From an uncultured Prevotella sp. (GTDB lineage: Bacteria > Bacteroidota > Bacteroidia > Bacteroidales > Bacteroidaceae), in NCBI GenBank assembly GCA_946999045.1, contig CAMQBR010000002.1, positions 1 to 64,000 on the forward strand: DNA of 64,000 nucleotides, written 5' to 3'. Below the pieces are notes generated by a model. That model saw only the letters and a list, made by a program, of their open reading frames with translations. It was not told where the DNA came from and made no database searches. Below are positions 17,796-26,179 of this stretch, in pieces; the stretch's first letter is position 1, and each line of letters begins with the position of its first letter. The position numbers and the translations under genes were made by a program.

Positions 17796-18853
17796 TGAGA
17801 AAAGTAATCATCATGTTTGCCCTCGCTATGGACATCGTAACTGCTAACGCGCAGGAGAACGTAACCGTTGGAACGGACAACGGAAGTGAACCGACGAACG
17901 AAGCGAGAGCAGAGGCAAGCTCGCTTGACTATGCCTCGCAAGGAGGAGGAAGGCAAAGCCAACAACCGACCTTGACAAAGGAGGTCTATCCGCAGAAGGA
18001 GGCGGACGGCGACCTGTATCACGGGCTGACGAAGAAGCTGACCTTCGACCGCATGGTCCCTCCGCACGGCTTGGAAGTGACCTACGACAAGACCGTCCAC
18101 GTCATTTTCCCCTCGGAGGTGCGCTACGTCGATTTAGGCTCGCCCGACCTGATTGCGGGCAAAGCCGACGGAGCGGAGAATGTCATCCGCGTGAAGGCAA
18201 CCGTGAGGAACTTCCCGAACGAAACCAATATGTCCGTGATAACGGAGGACGGGAGTTTCTATACCTTCAACGTGAAATATGCAGCCGAACCGCTGCTGCT
18301 CAACGTGGAGATGTGCGACTTCATCCATGACGGCGAGAAGGTGAACTGTCCGAACAACGCGCAGGAAATCTATCTGAAGGAACTGGGCAGCGAAAGCCCG
18401 ATGCTGGTGCGCCTTATCATGAAGTCCATCCACAAGCAGAACAAGCGCGAGGTGAAGCACATCGGCTGCAAGCGATTCGGCATCCAGTACCTGCTGAAAG
18501 GCATCTACACGCATAATGGGTTGCTCTATTTCCACACGGAGATAAAGAACCAAAGCAACGTGCCTTTCGATGTGGACTACATCACATGGAAAATCGTGGA
18601 CAAGAAGGTGGCGAAGCGTACCGCCGTACAGGAGCAGATTATCCTGCCGCTCCGTGCGCAGAATTACGCTACGCTCGTGCCTGGCAAGAAGAGCGAACGC
18701 ACGGTATTCACGATGGCGAAATTCACCATCCCCGATGACAAGTGTCTCGTGGTGGAACTCAACGAGAAGAACGGAGGTCGCCACCAATCTTTCGTGATTG
18801 AGAACGAGGACTTGGTGCGTGCCAATACCATTAACGAACTTCAAGTGCGCTGA
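17795..18853 (+). CDS. traN: TraN, DUF4138 outer-channel protein (VirB9-like)
   Basis: The 352-residue protein starts with a signal peptide (MFALAMDIVTANAQ) and a polar linker, then a beta-rich domain with THGLEVTYDKT-like and VHVIFPSEVRYVDLGSPDLIAGKA segments typical of the DUF4138 family of conjugative transposon TraN proteins. VirB9-like proteins bind the outer membrane pore complex. It is followed by traO after 2 bases. The gene has an in-frame SP and no missing parts. Confidence 0.88.
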   Translation: MRKVIIMFALAMDIVTANAQENVTVGTDNGSEPTNEARAEASSLDYASQGGGRQSQQPTLTKEVYPQKEADGDLYHGLTKKLTFDRMVPPHGLEVTYDKTVHVIFPSEVRYVDLGSPDLIAGKADGAENVIRVKATVRNFPNETNMSVITEDGSFYTFNVKYAAEPLLLNVEMCDFIHDGEKVNCPNNAQEIYLKELGSESPMLVRLIMKSIHKQNKREVKHIGCKRFGIQYLLKGIYTHNGLLYFHTEIKNQSNVPFDVDYITWKIVDKKVAKRTAVQEQIILPLRAQNYATLVPGKKSERTVFTMAKFTIPDDKCLVVELNEKNGGRHQSFVIENEDLVRANTINELQVR

Positions 18854-18855
18854 CC

Positions 18856-19431
18856 ATGAGAAAGTACATCGCAATAATCATCGCGTCGCTTGCCCTGTGT
18901 ACGGGGCAGGCGCACGCCCAGCGATGCCTGCCGAAGATGCAGGGCATCGAGGTCAGGGCGAACATGGCGGACGGCTTCAATCCCGGCGGCAACGACGGCG
19001 GGTACAGTTTCGGGGCGGCTCTTTCCACCTACACGAAAAAGGGGAACAAATGGATGTTTGGCGGCGAATACCTGTTGAAGAACAACCCTTACAAGGACGG
19101 GAAGATACCCGTGGCGCAGTTCACGGCGGAGGGCGGATACTACTTCAAGATACTCTCCGATGCCCGTAAAATCGTATTCGTCTATGCAGGTGCTTCGGCT
19201 CTTGCCGGATATGAATCGGTGAACTGGGGCGAAAAGGTACTGCATGACGGCTCCATGCTCCATGACCGGGATGCCTTCATCTACGGCGGTGCGCTGACGC
19301 TCGATGTGGAGTTTTACGTGGCTGACCGTATCGCCCTGCTTGCCAATCTCCGGGAGCGTTGCCTGTGGGGTGGCGACACGAGGAAGTTTCATACGCAGTG
19401 GGGCGTGGGCATCAAGTTTATCATTAACTAA
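18856..19431 (+). CDS. traO: TraO, outer-membrane-associated conjugation protein
   Basis: The 191-residue protein has a signal peptide ending AHAQ and a beta-strand-rich mature part with alternating hydrophobic residues (GAALSTYTKKGNKWMFGGEYLLK, ended here early; FYVADRIALLANLRERCLWG), which suggests a small outer membrane barrel. It matches the TraO family of CTnDOT-type elements. It is placed between traN and traP with 2 and 8 bases of spacing. Confidence 0.82.
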   Translation: MRKYIAIIIASLALCTGQAHAQRCLPKMQGIEVRANMADGFNPGGNDGGYSFGAALSTYTKKGNKWMFGGEYLLKNNPYKDGKIPVAQFTAEGGYYFKILSDARKIVFVYAGASALAGYESVNWGEKVLHDGSMLHDRDAFIYGGALTLDVEFYVADRIALLANLRERCLWGGDTRKFHTQWGVGIKFIIN

Positions 19432-19439
19432 CGCACTGC

Positions 19440-20318
19440 ATGGAACGGACGGAAATCGACGCCATGAGGCAGATACCCCTTGCGGACTTCCTCGCACGGT
19501 TAGGACATGAGCCTGTCCGAAGAAGCGGCAACGAGTTGTGGTATCGTGCGCCATACCGCAATGAGCGCACGCCCTCTTTCCGTGTGAACGTGGCAAAACA
19601 GCTTTGGTACGACTTCGGAACGGGCAAGGGCGGTGACATCTTCACGCTTGCCGGGGAGTTTATCGGAAGCAACGACTTCATGGAACAAGTGAAGTTCATA
19701 GCGGAAACCGCCAATATGCCTATGCCTGTTCCCGAAGTGAGTAAACCGACTTTCCTGCCTAAACCATCAGAACCTGCCTTTGAAGGAGTGGAAGCCGTCC
19801 CTCTGCTTCGTTCTCCACTGACGGACTATCTGGCGGAACGGGGCATTTCTTACGACATAGCATCCCGGTATTGCTGCCGACTGAATTATGGAGTGCGTGG
19901 CAAGCGGTATTTCGCCGTCGGTTTCCCGAACGTGACGGGTGGATATGAGATCCGCAGCCGCTTCTTCAAAGGATGCGTGCCTCCGAAGGATGTGTCGCTG
20001 GTCAAGGCGGAAGGCTCTCCGGCTGACGTGTGTAGCGTATTTGAAGGATTCATGGACTTCCTTTCCGCTGCCACGCTCGGATTGGAAAAGGGTGACTGCC
20101 TCGTATTGAACTCTGTTGCCAACGTGGAAAAGGCAATGAAGCATTTGGACGGCTACGGGTGCATAGACTGTTATCTCGACCATGACGAAGCCGGACGGCG
20201 CACGTTGAAAACGCTGAAAGGACATTATGGGGAACGTATCTATGACCGTTCCGCTCTCTATGACAGTTACAAGGACTTGAACGAGTATCTGCAACTGACA
20301 ACCCAAAAAGAACAATAA
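19440..20318 (+). CDS. traP: TraP, DnaG-like primase
   Basis: The 292-residue protein resembles the N-terminal half of DnaG primase: a CHC2-type domain with RTPSFRVN and WYDFGTGKGGDIFTL, then a TOPRIM domain with VFEGFMDFLSA and CYLDHDEAGRRTL. The zinc-binding Cys/His residues of a normal CHC2 finger are replaced (WYRAPYRNERTPSF has no cysteine). TraP-type primases are thought to prime complementary strand synthesis in the recipient. It lies 8 bases after traO. Confidence 0.88.
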   Translation: MERTEIDAMRQIPLADFLARLGHEPVRRSGNELWYRAPYRNERTPSFRVNVAKQLWYDFGTGKGGDIFTLAGEFIGSNDFMEQVKFIAETANMPMPVPEVSKPTFLPKPSEPAFEGVEAVPLLRSPLTDYLAERGISYDIASRYCCRLNYGVRGKRYFAVGFPNVTGGYEIRSRFFKGCVPPKDVSLVKAEGSPADVCSVFEGFMDFLSAATLGLEKGDCLVLNSVANVEKAMKHLDGYGCIDCYLDHDEAGRRTLKTLKGHYGERIYDRSALYDSYKDLNEYLQLTTQKEQ

Positions 20319-20330
20319 CTTAAAAATCAA

Positions 20331-20843
20331 ATGACAATGAACATACTGAACAACAAGAACAAGAGAATATCAATCTTCAAGGCGTTGGCACTCTGCCTGT
20401 TCGCTGCCGTATCGCTCACGCTCGTGTCGTGTGACGATGACATGGACATCCAGCAATCCTATCCCTTCACGGTGGAAATCATGCCCGTACCCAACAAGGT
20501 AACGAAGGGGCAGACGGTGGAAATCCGCTGTGAACTGAAAAAGACGGGCGATTATGCCAACACCCTCTATACCATCCGGTATTTCCAGTTCGAGGGGGAA
20601 GGCACGCTGAAAATGGACAACGGCATCACGTTCCTGCCCAACGACCGCTACCTGCTCGAAAACGAGAAGTTCCGGCTGTACTACACGGCGGCGGGTGAGG
20701 AAGCGCACAACTTCATCGTGGTGGTGGAGGACAATTTCGACAACTCCTACGAGCTGGAATTTGACTTCAACAACCGTAACGTGAAGGATGACGGGGCTAT
20801 CTCTGTTGTCCCCATCGGAAACTTCAAACCCCTCACACGATGA
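20331..20843 (+). CDS. traQ: TraQ, DUF3872 lipoprotein
   Basis: The 170-residue protein has a basic N-terminus, a hydrophobic stretch and a lipobox LTLVSC, then an Ig-like beta domain (PFTVEIMPVPNKVTKGQTV; TLYTIRYFQFEGEG). DUF3872 proteins occupy the TraQ slot at the end of Bacteroides tra operons. Two ATGs (20331, 20337) are possible. The stop overlaps the lysozyme gene by 4 bases. Confidence 0.82.
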   Translation: MTMNILNNKNKRISIFKALALCLFAAVSLTLVSCDDDMDIQQSYPFTVEIMPVPNKVTKGQTVEIRCELKKTGDYANTLYTIRYFQFEGEGTLKMDNGITFLPNDRYLLENEKFRLYYTAAGEEAHNFIVVVEDNFDNSYELEFDFNNRNVKDDGAISVVPIGNFKPLTR

Positions 20844-21367
20844 TGCGTGTATTCATGGCTATCCTCTGTTCGCTTCTGGCGGTCTGTTCCGTGTCCGCAC
20901 GGGATAGCCGCCATGAGGGAACGGACGGGCAGGCGGCTATCTACCGGCTGCCACCATTTGAGAGGGCGGTGCGATGTACGAAGTATTTTGAAGGCTGGCA
21001 CTCGGAGAAACATCACCCGTATGTGGGATATGGACATCGGTTACAGCCGAGCGAAAGGTATTCGGCACGCACCATGACGAAGCGGCAGGCGGACGCGCTT
21101 CTGCGGAAAGACCTACGAAAGTTCTGCGCAATGTTCCGGCAGTTCGGGAAAGATAGTCTGCTCCTTGCCACGCTCGCCTACAATGTCGGTCCATACCGTC
21201 TGTTGGGGAACGGGAAAATACCCAAAAGCACGCTGATCCGGAAACTGGAGGCGGGTGACAGGAACATTTATCGGGAGTATATCGCTTTCTGCAACTACAA
21301 GGGTAAACGCCATGCCATGCTGCTCAAACGGAGAAAGGCGGAGTTTGCGCTGCTGTATATACCCTAA
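20840..21367 (+). CDS. Phage-type lysozyme of the tra operon
   Basis: The 175-residue protein has a signal peptide (ILCSLLAVCSVSA) and a lysozyme domain. The segment KYFEGWH contains the likely catalytic glutamate and HHPYVGYGHRL is the second conserved block of the GH24 muramidase family; TLAYNVGPYRLLG follows. Type IV secretion systems use such an enzyme to open the peptidoglycan locally. It ends the tra operon, overlapping traQ by 4 bases. Confidence 0.85.
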   Translation: MMRVFMAILCSLLAVCSVSARDSRHEGTDGQAAIYRLPPFERAVRCTKYFEGWHSEKHHPYVGYGHRLQPSERYSARTMTKRQADALLRKDLRKFCAMFRQFGKDSLLLATLAYNVGPYRLLGNGKIPKSTLIRKLEAGDRNIYREYIAFCNYKGKRHAMLLKRRKAEFALLYIP

Positions 21368-21400
21368 GTATCTAAGAAAAGCTATCATTTGTACATAAAT

Positions 21401-21469
21401 AGAATCTCCACAAAATCCCAAGTAATTTCTAAAGTTTAGATACGACTGAATGGATTTTGTGGAGATTCT
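21401..21469. terminator. Perfect 18-base inverted repeat between tra operon and AbiC-like gene
   Basis: AGAATCTCCACAAAATCC (21401-21418) is exactly complementary to 21452-21469 across a 33-base loop. It lies between two convergent genes, so a two-way transcription terminator is the simplest reading, although neither side ends in a strong T run. It also marks the change from GC-rich backbone to AT-rich cargo. Confidence 0.5.
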
Positions 21470-21495
21470 ACTATGAAATAAGTTCATAAATCTAT

Positions 21496-22791
21496 TTAAT
21501 CTTCTGAAATCCCGTAAAATTTATCTCTACTTGGATGAGATACCCTTAACAGCTTATTTTCTGTATTTAAAATCCAACATACAATTTTAGTAACAGAACC
21601 ATCGTGAAATACTTTCTTATGATATTCTATATTTTCGTCTTTGTTGTATCTTGAAAAATTTGAGTATTTATATATCTCCAAAAGGAAATTAGTCAAAAGT
21701 TTCCCAAAATCAGATTCATTAAAGTTCCTGAAACATTTTAGTAGAGGGTCTCTGTTTGGACGGCTTGTATCAATTGTTAGATATAAGGCTGTTCGGTGTT
21801 TCTTTGGCATCTTTAATTCAAATTTATATCTTTTTCTTTCATCATATAATTGAACAAAATCATTGGTCCTGTCTTCATGCCCCACTGTGATATTATATAT
21901 TCTTTTCCAAACAGAGAAGAAAAGCATATTTATTGAATATTGATATAAAGAATCTCCTTCGGCAATAACATTTCGTATATTCTTGAATTCCAATAATGAT
22001 AAAAGTGGCAGGTGTTTTAGAAGTCTAAATTTATTAATGTACTCAATAAAATTATCTCCGTAAAGGTTTGCACTATTATATCTTAGAATAAAAAGTTCAC
22101 TCTCGGATAACTGAGCACGAGCGATTTTTGCATACCTAACTTTCTCCTTTTCTTCAATATTTGCTTTGTCAATAAGTTCAAACAACCGATACAATACTCT
22201 AAAATATGGTGCTAAAATAGTACTGTTGCTCAAATATAGTTGGAGATATTTCCTCTTGGCAACAATAAATGCTCTTGCATAGCTACTGTTTACATTCGAG
22301 TTGCTATGCAACTCTTCCATAAATCTATCAAAAAAGTTTGTTTCTTTTGAGTTTTCTGCTTCAAAACCAACTAAAGGCATCTTCATCAAATAATCCACCT
22401 GCGTCCTATGCAAATCTATAAGCTCAAAAAATAGCGAATTGAATCGCTGTATTTCAGATTGATTTATTTGTGACTTTTGAGAATTTGACGTTATCCTTTT
22501 TTGCTCTTCGTTTAAATCTATAGTTTGCTGACGTTGCTCTATAAAAATCTGGCATGTCACAATAACGCCTATAAAAGCTAAGATAGAACCAATGAAGCCA
22601 CCAACAAAATCTCCCAATGTACCCCATAGAGCATTATCTAATACATAATTATCGTTGAAAAAATGTCTTTCTCTATTCCAGAAGAATAGCCAAGCGGACA
22701 AAAGAAAGAGGAAAAGGATAACTATAATAGTCCCCCAAAATAACTTTTTATTTGACAAAAAGTTCCATTTTTCTGAATTATTCTGTTGCAT
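21496..22791 (-). CDS. AbiC-like phage abortive infection protein
   Basis: The 431-residue protein has two membrane segments near its N-terminus (about residues 17-36 and 58-84, the second being GTLGDFVGGFIGSILAFIGVI), then a coiled-coil (IEQRQQTIDLNEEQKRI) and RFNSLFFELIDLHRTQV. This order is the hallmark of the putative phage abortive infection family related to lactococcal AbiC. The remainder is helical with no enzymatic motif that I recognise. The gene is AT-rich in a GC-rich element and is on the opposite strand to the tra operon, so it looks like later-acquired defence cargo. The family call rests on layout and motif; activity is inferred. Confidence 0.75.
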   Translation of the reverse strand: MQQNNSEKWNFLSNKKLFWGTIIVILFLFLLSAWLFFWNRERHFFNDNYVLDNALWGTLGDFVGGFIGSILAFIGVIVTCQIFIEQRQQTIDLNEEQKRITSNSQKSQINQSEIQRFNSLFFELIDLHRTQVDYLMKMPLVGFEAENSKETNFFDRFMEELHSNSNVNSSYARAFIVAKRKYLQLYLSNSTILAPYFRVLYRLFELIDKANIEEKEKVRYAKIARAQLSESELFILRYNSANLYGDNFIEYINKFRLLKHLPLLSLLEFKNIRNVIAEGDSLYQYSINMLFFSVWKRIYNITVGHEDRTNDFVQLYDERKRYKFELKMPKKHRTALYLTIDTSRPNRDPLLKCFRNFNESDFGKLLTNFLLEIYKYSNFSRYNKDENIEYHKKVFHDGSVTKIVCWILNTENKLLRVSHPSRDKFYGISED

Positions 22792-23093
22792 AAGAAATTA
22801 TTTAGACATCATTTTTATTATTGATAGCACTTCTATAATGTAGTAAAATGGGTGTACACAAAGTATGTCCTACTTTATCCATTAAAATGCTCTAAATTTC
22901 ATTTATGTGCAAAGGTACAAATTCTATTTTATATTCTACTTATTTCCATATACAGATACTTATATGGGTCTATAGACAACATACAACTATCTATGACTGT
23001 TATCGCAGATTGGGTCACAGGTTTCTTTGCTACTTTCTTTGTCCGCCATCATGCTCACTGAAAGAAAGTAGGCGGCTTTTGCCGCCCACCCAC
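22792..23093. other. Non-coding AT-rich gap upstream of the AbiC-like gene
   Basis: These 302 bases hold the presumed promoter of the AbiC-like gene and, at the right, the return to GC-rich ICE sequence near 23,040. Apart from the hairpin at 23071-23086 I see no gene or repeat in it. Confidence 0.5.
23071..23086 (-). terminator. Terminator of the leftward accessory operon
   Basis: GGCGGC-TTTT-GCCGCC forms a compact stem 8 bases beyond the last stop codon of the accessory operon. On the minus strand it is followed by TACTTTCTTTC, a loosely T-rich run. Confidence 0.55.
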
Positions 23094-23408
23094 TCAAAAA
23101 CGGGTGTAAAGTCCCGTTACCATCGTGAACATTTCTTCCAGCATATCACAATATATCCTCTCGTGCGTTTCGATGTCTTTCGTCTTGCACTCGAATGTCT
23201 TTTTGCTGAACGTCCTGCGGTAGAAGCGCATATTGTAGAGGTCTGCCCCTGCATCATAGATGATGTCAAGGCGGTTGGCACTCGTCTTGTTCCTCGCAAG
23301 GCTCATGCGTAAGCCGTTGCCCATGTCTATGAAGTCTTTGCTTCCCGTCATGGCGGCAAAGCGTCTGCCACCTATCTGCTCCAAAATTGTCTTTGCTATC
23401 ATATTCAT
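23094..23408 (-). CDS. ICE accessory protein of unknown function
   Basis: From the ATG at 23408 this encodes 104 residues beginning MNMIAKTILEQIGG, and I prefer that start to the far upstream one because the upstream residues look like shadow sequence. The protein has GGRRFAAMTGSKDF and a basic, aromatic middle (YNMRFYRRTFSKKTF). Similar small proteins are common in Bacteroides conjugative elements after the tra genes, but I do not know a function. It is the last gene of the leftward accessory operon. Confidence 0.6.
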   Translation of the reverse strand: MNMIAKTILEQIGGRRFAAMTGSKDFIDMGNGLRMSLARNKTSANRLDIIYDAGADLYNMRFYRRTFSKKTFECKTKDIETHERIYCDMLEEMFTMVTGLYTRF

Positions 23409-23455
23409 TCTTCTTTGGGTGCTATGTTCGGGCGGTGCGGACACCGCCCGAATGT

Positions 23456-23704
23456 TCAAAATTCTGTTTTCTCGGCTATGGGGGTGTTCCTTTCCAACCA
23501 TGTTTTCACACACTCCATATTGTACTCGCTCGTTATGACTGCCGTGTGGGTGTCAATGGCGGTAAACCGACTGCTCTCATAGTCCTCTACCCATCCTTTA
23601 AGGGTTTCAACTCCCCACGCTTCGGCATCGTCAAAGATGCCGTCCAATTCCGTGATGGGCTTGCTGAACTTGACTATCAGCGTTTGGTAGCCTGATTCGT
23701 TCAT
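23456..23704 (-). CDS. Small ICE accessory protein of unknown function
   Basis: This encodes 82 residues beginning MNESGYQTLIVKFSKPITEL. The start at 23704 is supported by a perfect Shine-Dalgarno-like AAAGGAGG about 9 bases upstream, which is rare in this phylum, and by an ATGA overlap with the stop of the gene before it. The protein is acidic, with ITSEYNMECVKTWLERN near its end. No domain is recognised. Confidence 0.6.
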   Translation of the reverse strand: MNESGYQTLIVKFSKPITELDGIFDDAEAWGVETLKGWVEDYESSRFTAIDTHTAVITSEYNMECVKTWLERNTPIAEKTEF

Positions 23705-23931
23705 CGCTTGTCCTCCTTTCCTCTTTTTGCCGTCAGCCACTTGTCCCGTGCGGTTCGGCACTCGTCCAACGTGGGTTTCACACAAGAGAATAATTCCCCG
23801 TCCGTGTGGCGGTAGTCGTATTGCACAAGTGTCCGCTTGCGTCTGCCGATACCCGTTTGGAACTTCTCGTATTTCTCTGTCCCTGCTTTCGTGCAGGTAC
23901 TTACTCCGTTGATGGTCATTCGTGTTGCCAT
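23701..23931 (-). CDS. DUF3873 protein
   Basis: The 76-residue protein starts MATRMTINGVSTCTKAG and contains EKYEKF..GIGRRKRTLVQYDYRHTDGELFSCVKPTLDECR, the pattern of DUF3873, a family nearly restricted to Bacteroidota conjugative transposons. It is small and basic. Role unknown; it is a useful marker of this ICE type. The stop overlaps the next gene's start by 4 bases. Confidence 0.75.
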   Translation of the reverse strand: MATRMTINGVSTCTKAGTEKYEKFQTGIGRRKRTLVQYDYRHTDGELFSCVKPTLDECRTARDKWLTAKRGKEDKR

Positions 23932-23949
23932 AATCGTTGCTTTTGATGG

Positions 23950-24207
23950 TTAGAAATGTACTGACAAAACTCTGTTCTGCATCACCATTTCGGGGTTACT
24001 CGTATAGCGTTGGTGCAGGTAGAAATGGTGTGAGCCGAAGCCGTAAAGGAAGAACTTGTCAAGTTCGTGCTTCTCGGAAAAGTCTTTTACACCCGCCCTT
24101 AACTGCTCCTCACTCTGACAAAAAGTGAGGAGGTTCATAAATTCAAGGAACATCGTGGGGATTTTATCGTCCCACAAGCAAACCATGCTTTCAAATCTTA
24201 CGTCCAT
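23950..24207 (-). CDS. Small ICE accessory protein of unknown function
   Basis: The 85-residue protein begins MDVRFESMVCLWDDKIP and has aromatic residues in KFFLYGFGSHHFYLHQRY. It sits in the same leftward operon, 18 bases before the DUF3873 gene and 24 bases after the PcfJ-like gene. I recognise no domain. Confidence 0.55.
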   Translation of the reverse strand: MDVRFESMVCLWDDKIPTMFLEFMNLLTFCQSEEQLRAGVKDFSEKHELDKFFLYGFGSHHFYLHQRYTSNPEMVMQNRVLSVHF

Positions 24208-24231
24208 ATTATTCTTTATTATAGGTTGATA

Positions 24232-25515
24232 TTATGCTGCGTTCATCCGCTGACGGATAAGTCCGGCATTGTCCTCCACAAGCCGGATGATGCGGTCGTG
24301 GTACTCGGTATTGGAATTGCATACCCCTCTGCTCTGTACCACTTTCAGCGTTTTCAGTGACACCTCTATCGTTTCAATCCGTTTGCCGTCAATGGTGGCG
24401 GATAGGATAAGGGAGTTTGCCTTGTTGTGATAACCGCCCACACAATGGTGCATTATCCGTCCTTCCTCTTCCATTTCCTTCACGCTCTCTATGACCTTGA
24501 TGCAGATAAGGCTGTCGGAGAACACAAGTCCGAAGAAGATGCCTTTGGCTTTCAGATAGTTCTTCTCGTCCTCAATCGCCTTTTGCCGTTGCTGTTCCGT
24601 CCGCTCACGTTCCCTTTGCAGATTGCGCTTTGCCACCAACTTGTCGTGTTCCGCTTTGAGGTTGGCAGGGCAGACGTATTTCGGGCTGTTCGTGTCCTTG
24701 CCGAAATGCCGCAGGAGGTCAATGGTGTCGCACCATACGGAGCCGTCCGAAATGGTGTAGCCGTTGCGGATGCAAATCTTGACGGATGCCCAATACCGTC
24801 CCATGTCAAAGGAACTGCGGATATAGTGGCGCAACATGGCGTATTGCCCTGCCTTCAAGAGTGTTTCGGTTCGGCTGTCGGAAAGGATAGCCGTGAAAAG
24901 GTCATACGGCAGTGTGTTGTGGTAGTCCCCCTTGAAACCGTTACGTTTCAATTCGGGGATGAAACGCTGTCGGGGATAGGTACACATAGGTGTTATATCG
25001 TATGCGTGAAGTCCGTTGTTCTTGCGCACCTCCATGTCGCTGTATTCAGACCATTGGTCATAATACAACATTGACATACCACGCAGTCGGGCAACGGTCG
25101 TTGTCTTTCCATCGGGTGAAATCCACCTCTGCACCACTTCATAGATGGAATACTCGGCTGCTTGCCCTGCCTTGTATCGGGACTTGACGAAGAAGAAGCG
25201 TATCACTTGGTACTGCTTGCTGGTCGTGACAATGGAGAAGTATTCGTTCTCGCTGAAAACGCTCTTTCGGGTGCGCAACGCTTCCAACTGCATACCGCAA
25301 TGGGGGCAGGTACATCCGCAAATGGTGTCCGCAAGGTCGTGGTCGCTCTTCCACGAATGTCCGCACTCGGTACAGATATTCGTGCCGTCCGCCCTCTTGA
25401 TTGCGTAATGCTTGAAGCAATGACGGAAAGCGTATGCCTTTTGCGTGGCGGTCAATCTCGGTAGTCGCTTGCTCAGATGTGCGACTTCCTGCTGTATCTG
25501 TGTTCTCGGTTTCAT
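24232..25515 (-). CDS. PcfJ-like protein
   Basis: The 427-residue protein has two zinc-finger-like cysteine pairs near residues 51-54 and 69-78 (CTECG and CTCPHCG), a long central region, a short coiled coil (LQRERERTEQQRQKAIEDEKN), and a C-terminal block with MHHCVGGYHNKANSLI followed by TIEVSLKTLKVVQSRGVCN, the signature of the PcfJ family first named on the enterococcal plasmid pCF10. Its function in conjugation is unknown. It overlaps the upstream pcfK-like gene by 4 bases; the pair occurs together on many mobile elements. Confidence 0.8.
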   Translation of the reverse strand: MKPRTQIQQEVAHLSKRLPRLTATQKAYAFRHCFKHYAIKRADGTNICTECGHSWKSDHDLADTICGCTCPHCGMQLEALRTRKSVFSENEYFSIVTTSKQYQVIRFFFVKSRYKAGQAAEYSIYEVVQRWISPDGKTTTVARLRGMSMLYYDQWSEYSDMEVRKNNGLHAYDITPMCTYPRQRFIPELKRNGFKGDYHNTLPYDLFTAILSDSRTETLLKAGQYAMLRHYIRSSFDMGRYWASVKICIRNGYTISDGSVWCDTIDLLRHFGKDTNSPKYVCPANLKAEHDKLVAKRNLQRERERTEQQRQKAIEDEKNYLKAKGIFFGLVFSDSLICIKVIESVKEMEEEGRIMHHCVGGYHNKANSLILSATIDGKRIETIEVSLKTLKVVQSRGVCNSNTEYHDRIIRLVEDNAGLIRQRMNAA

Positions 25516-25940
25516 AAGCCTAAATCAAATAATGAGGGTTGTTGTACTTCTTGGACGGTCGCTTTGGTGGCGGTTCTCGGCTTGTTGCGGTTCTGCATTT
25601 CGCGCATCAATCCGTCTTGGTATTGTCGGATAGCGTTCTGTCGTGCTTCCGCCTTTTCCTCTGCGGTGAGTTCCACCACATGGTTCACGGCTATCTGACA
25701 CTGGATAGGCTTGCCCACCTCTATCTCGTTCTCGTCATAGTAGTGTACGGCTTGTCCGTAAATCTCTCCGTCCGTGAAGCCGTTGCAACCGCTTTTCTGC
25801 ACATAGTTCAGAATGTAGGTCACACAATCGTCTATGTTCTTGGCTGGGTTGCGGTAGTTTTTGGCAAAGAGCGCATCTTCCGCTGCACGTTGCTCCAAAT
25901 ACATCTGTATCGTTCTCTTGAAATGGTCTGTCGTTTTCAT
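25512..25940 (-). CDS. PcfK-like protein
   Basis: The 142-residue protein is mostly helical and charged, with FKRTIQMYLEQRAAEDALFAKNY, IDDCVTYILNYVQKSGCNGF and a C-terminal SLFDLGL tail, which match the PcfK-like family. It precedes the PcfJ-like gene with an ATGA overlap, the usual arrangement. It probably acts with its partner; what they do is not known. Confidence 0.78.
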   Translation of the reverse strand: MKTTDHFKRTIQMYLEQRAAEDALFAKNYRNPAKNIDDCVTYILNYVQKSGCNGFTDGEIYGQAVHYYDENEIEVGKPIQCQIAVNHVVELTAEEKAEARQNAIRQYQDGLMREMQNRNKPRTATKATVQEVQQPSLFDLGL

Positions 25941-25956
25941 ATCGCTGTCGGTAAGA

Positions 25957-26172
25957 TTAAAGGGTGAATAACCAAAGGATGAAACCGAATAAGGCGATTG
26001 TGGAGAGGATAGCCACGATTATGCCTATCGCCACTCGGAACACTCCGTTTACTATCTCTCTGACGATGCCCCAAAGGATGCCGAATACCCAAAGGGCGGT
26101 ACGCATGGTTAGAGCGCATATCGCAAGCCCTATGTATTGTATCATTTGTCTGAAGTCTGCCGTTGCTGTCAT
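25957..26172 (-). CDS. Small two-helix membrane protein
   Basis: From the ATG at 26172 the product has 71 residues, with two hydrophobic helices (ALTMRTALWVFGILWGIV and VAIGIIVAILSTIALFGFILWLF). I prefer this start over 26190, because it avoids overlap with the gene before it. It has no recognised domain and belongs to the leftward accessory operon. Confidence 0.55.
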   Translation of the reverse strand: MTATADFRQMIQYIGLAICALTMRTALWVFGILWGIVREIVNGVFRVAIGIIVAILSTIALFGFILWLFTL

Positions 26173-26179
26173 ATCCTCG

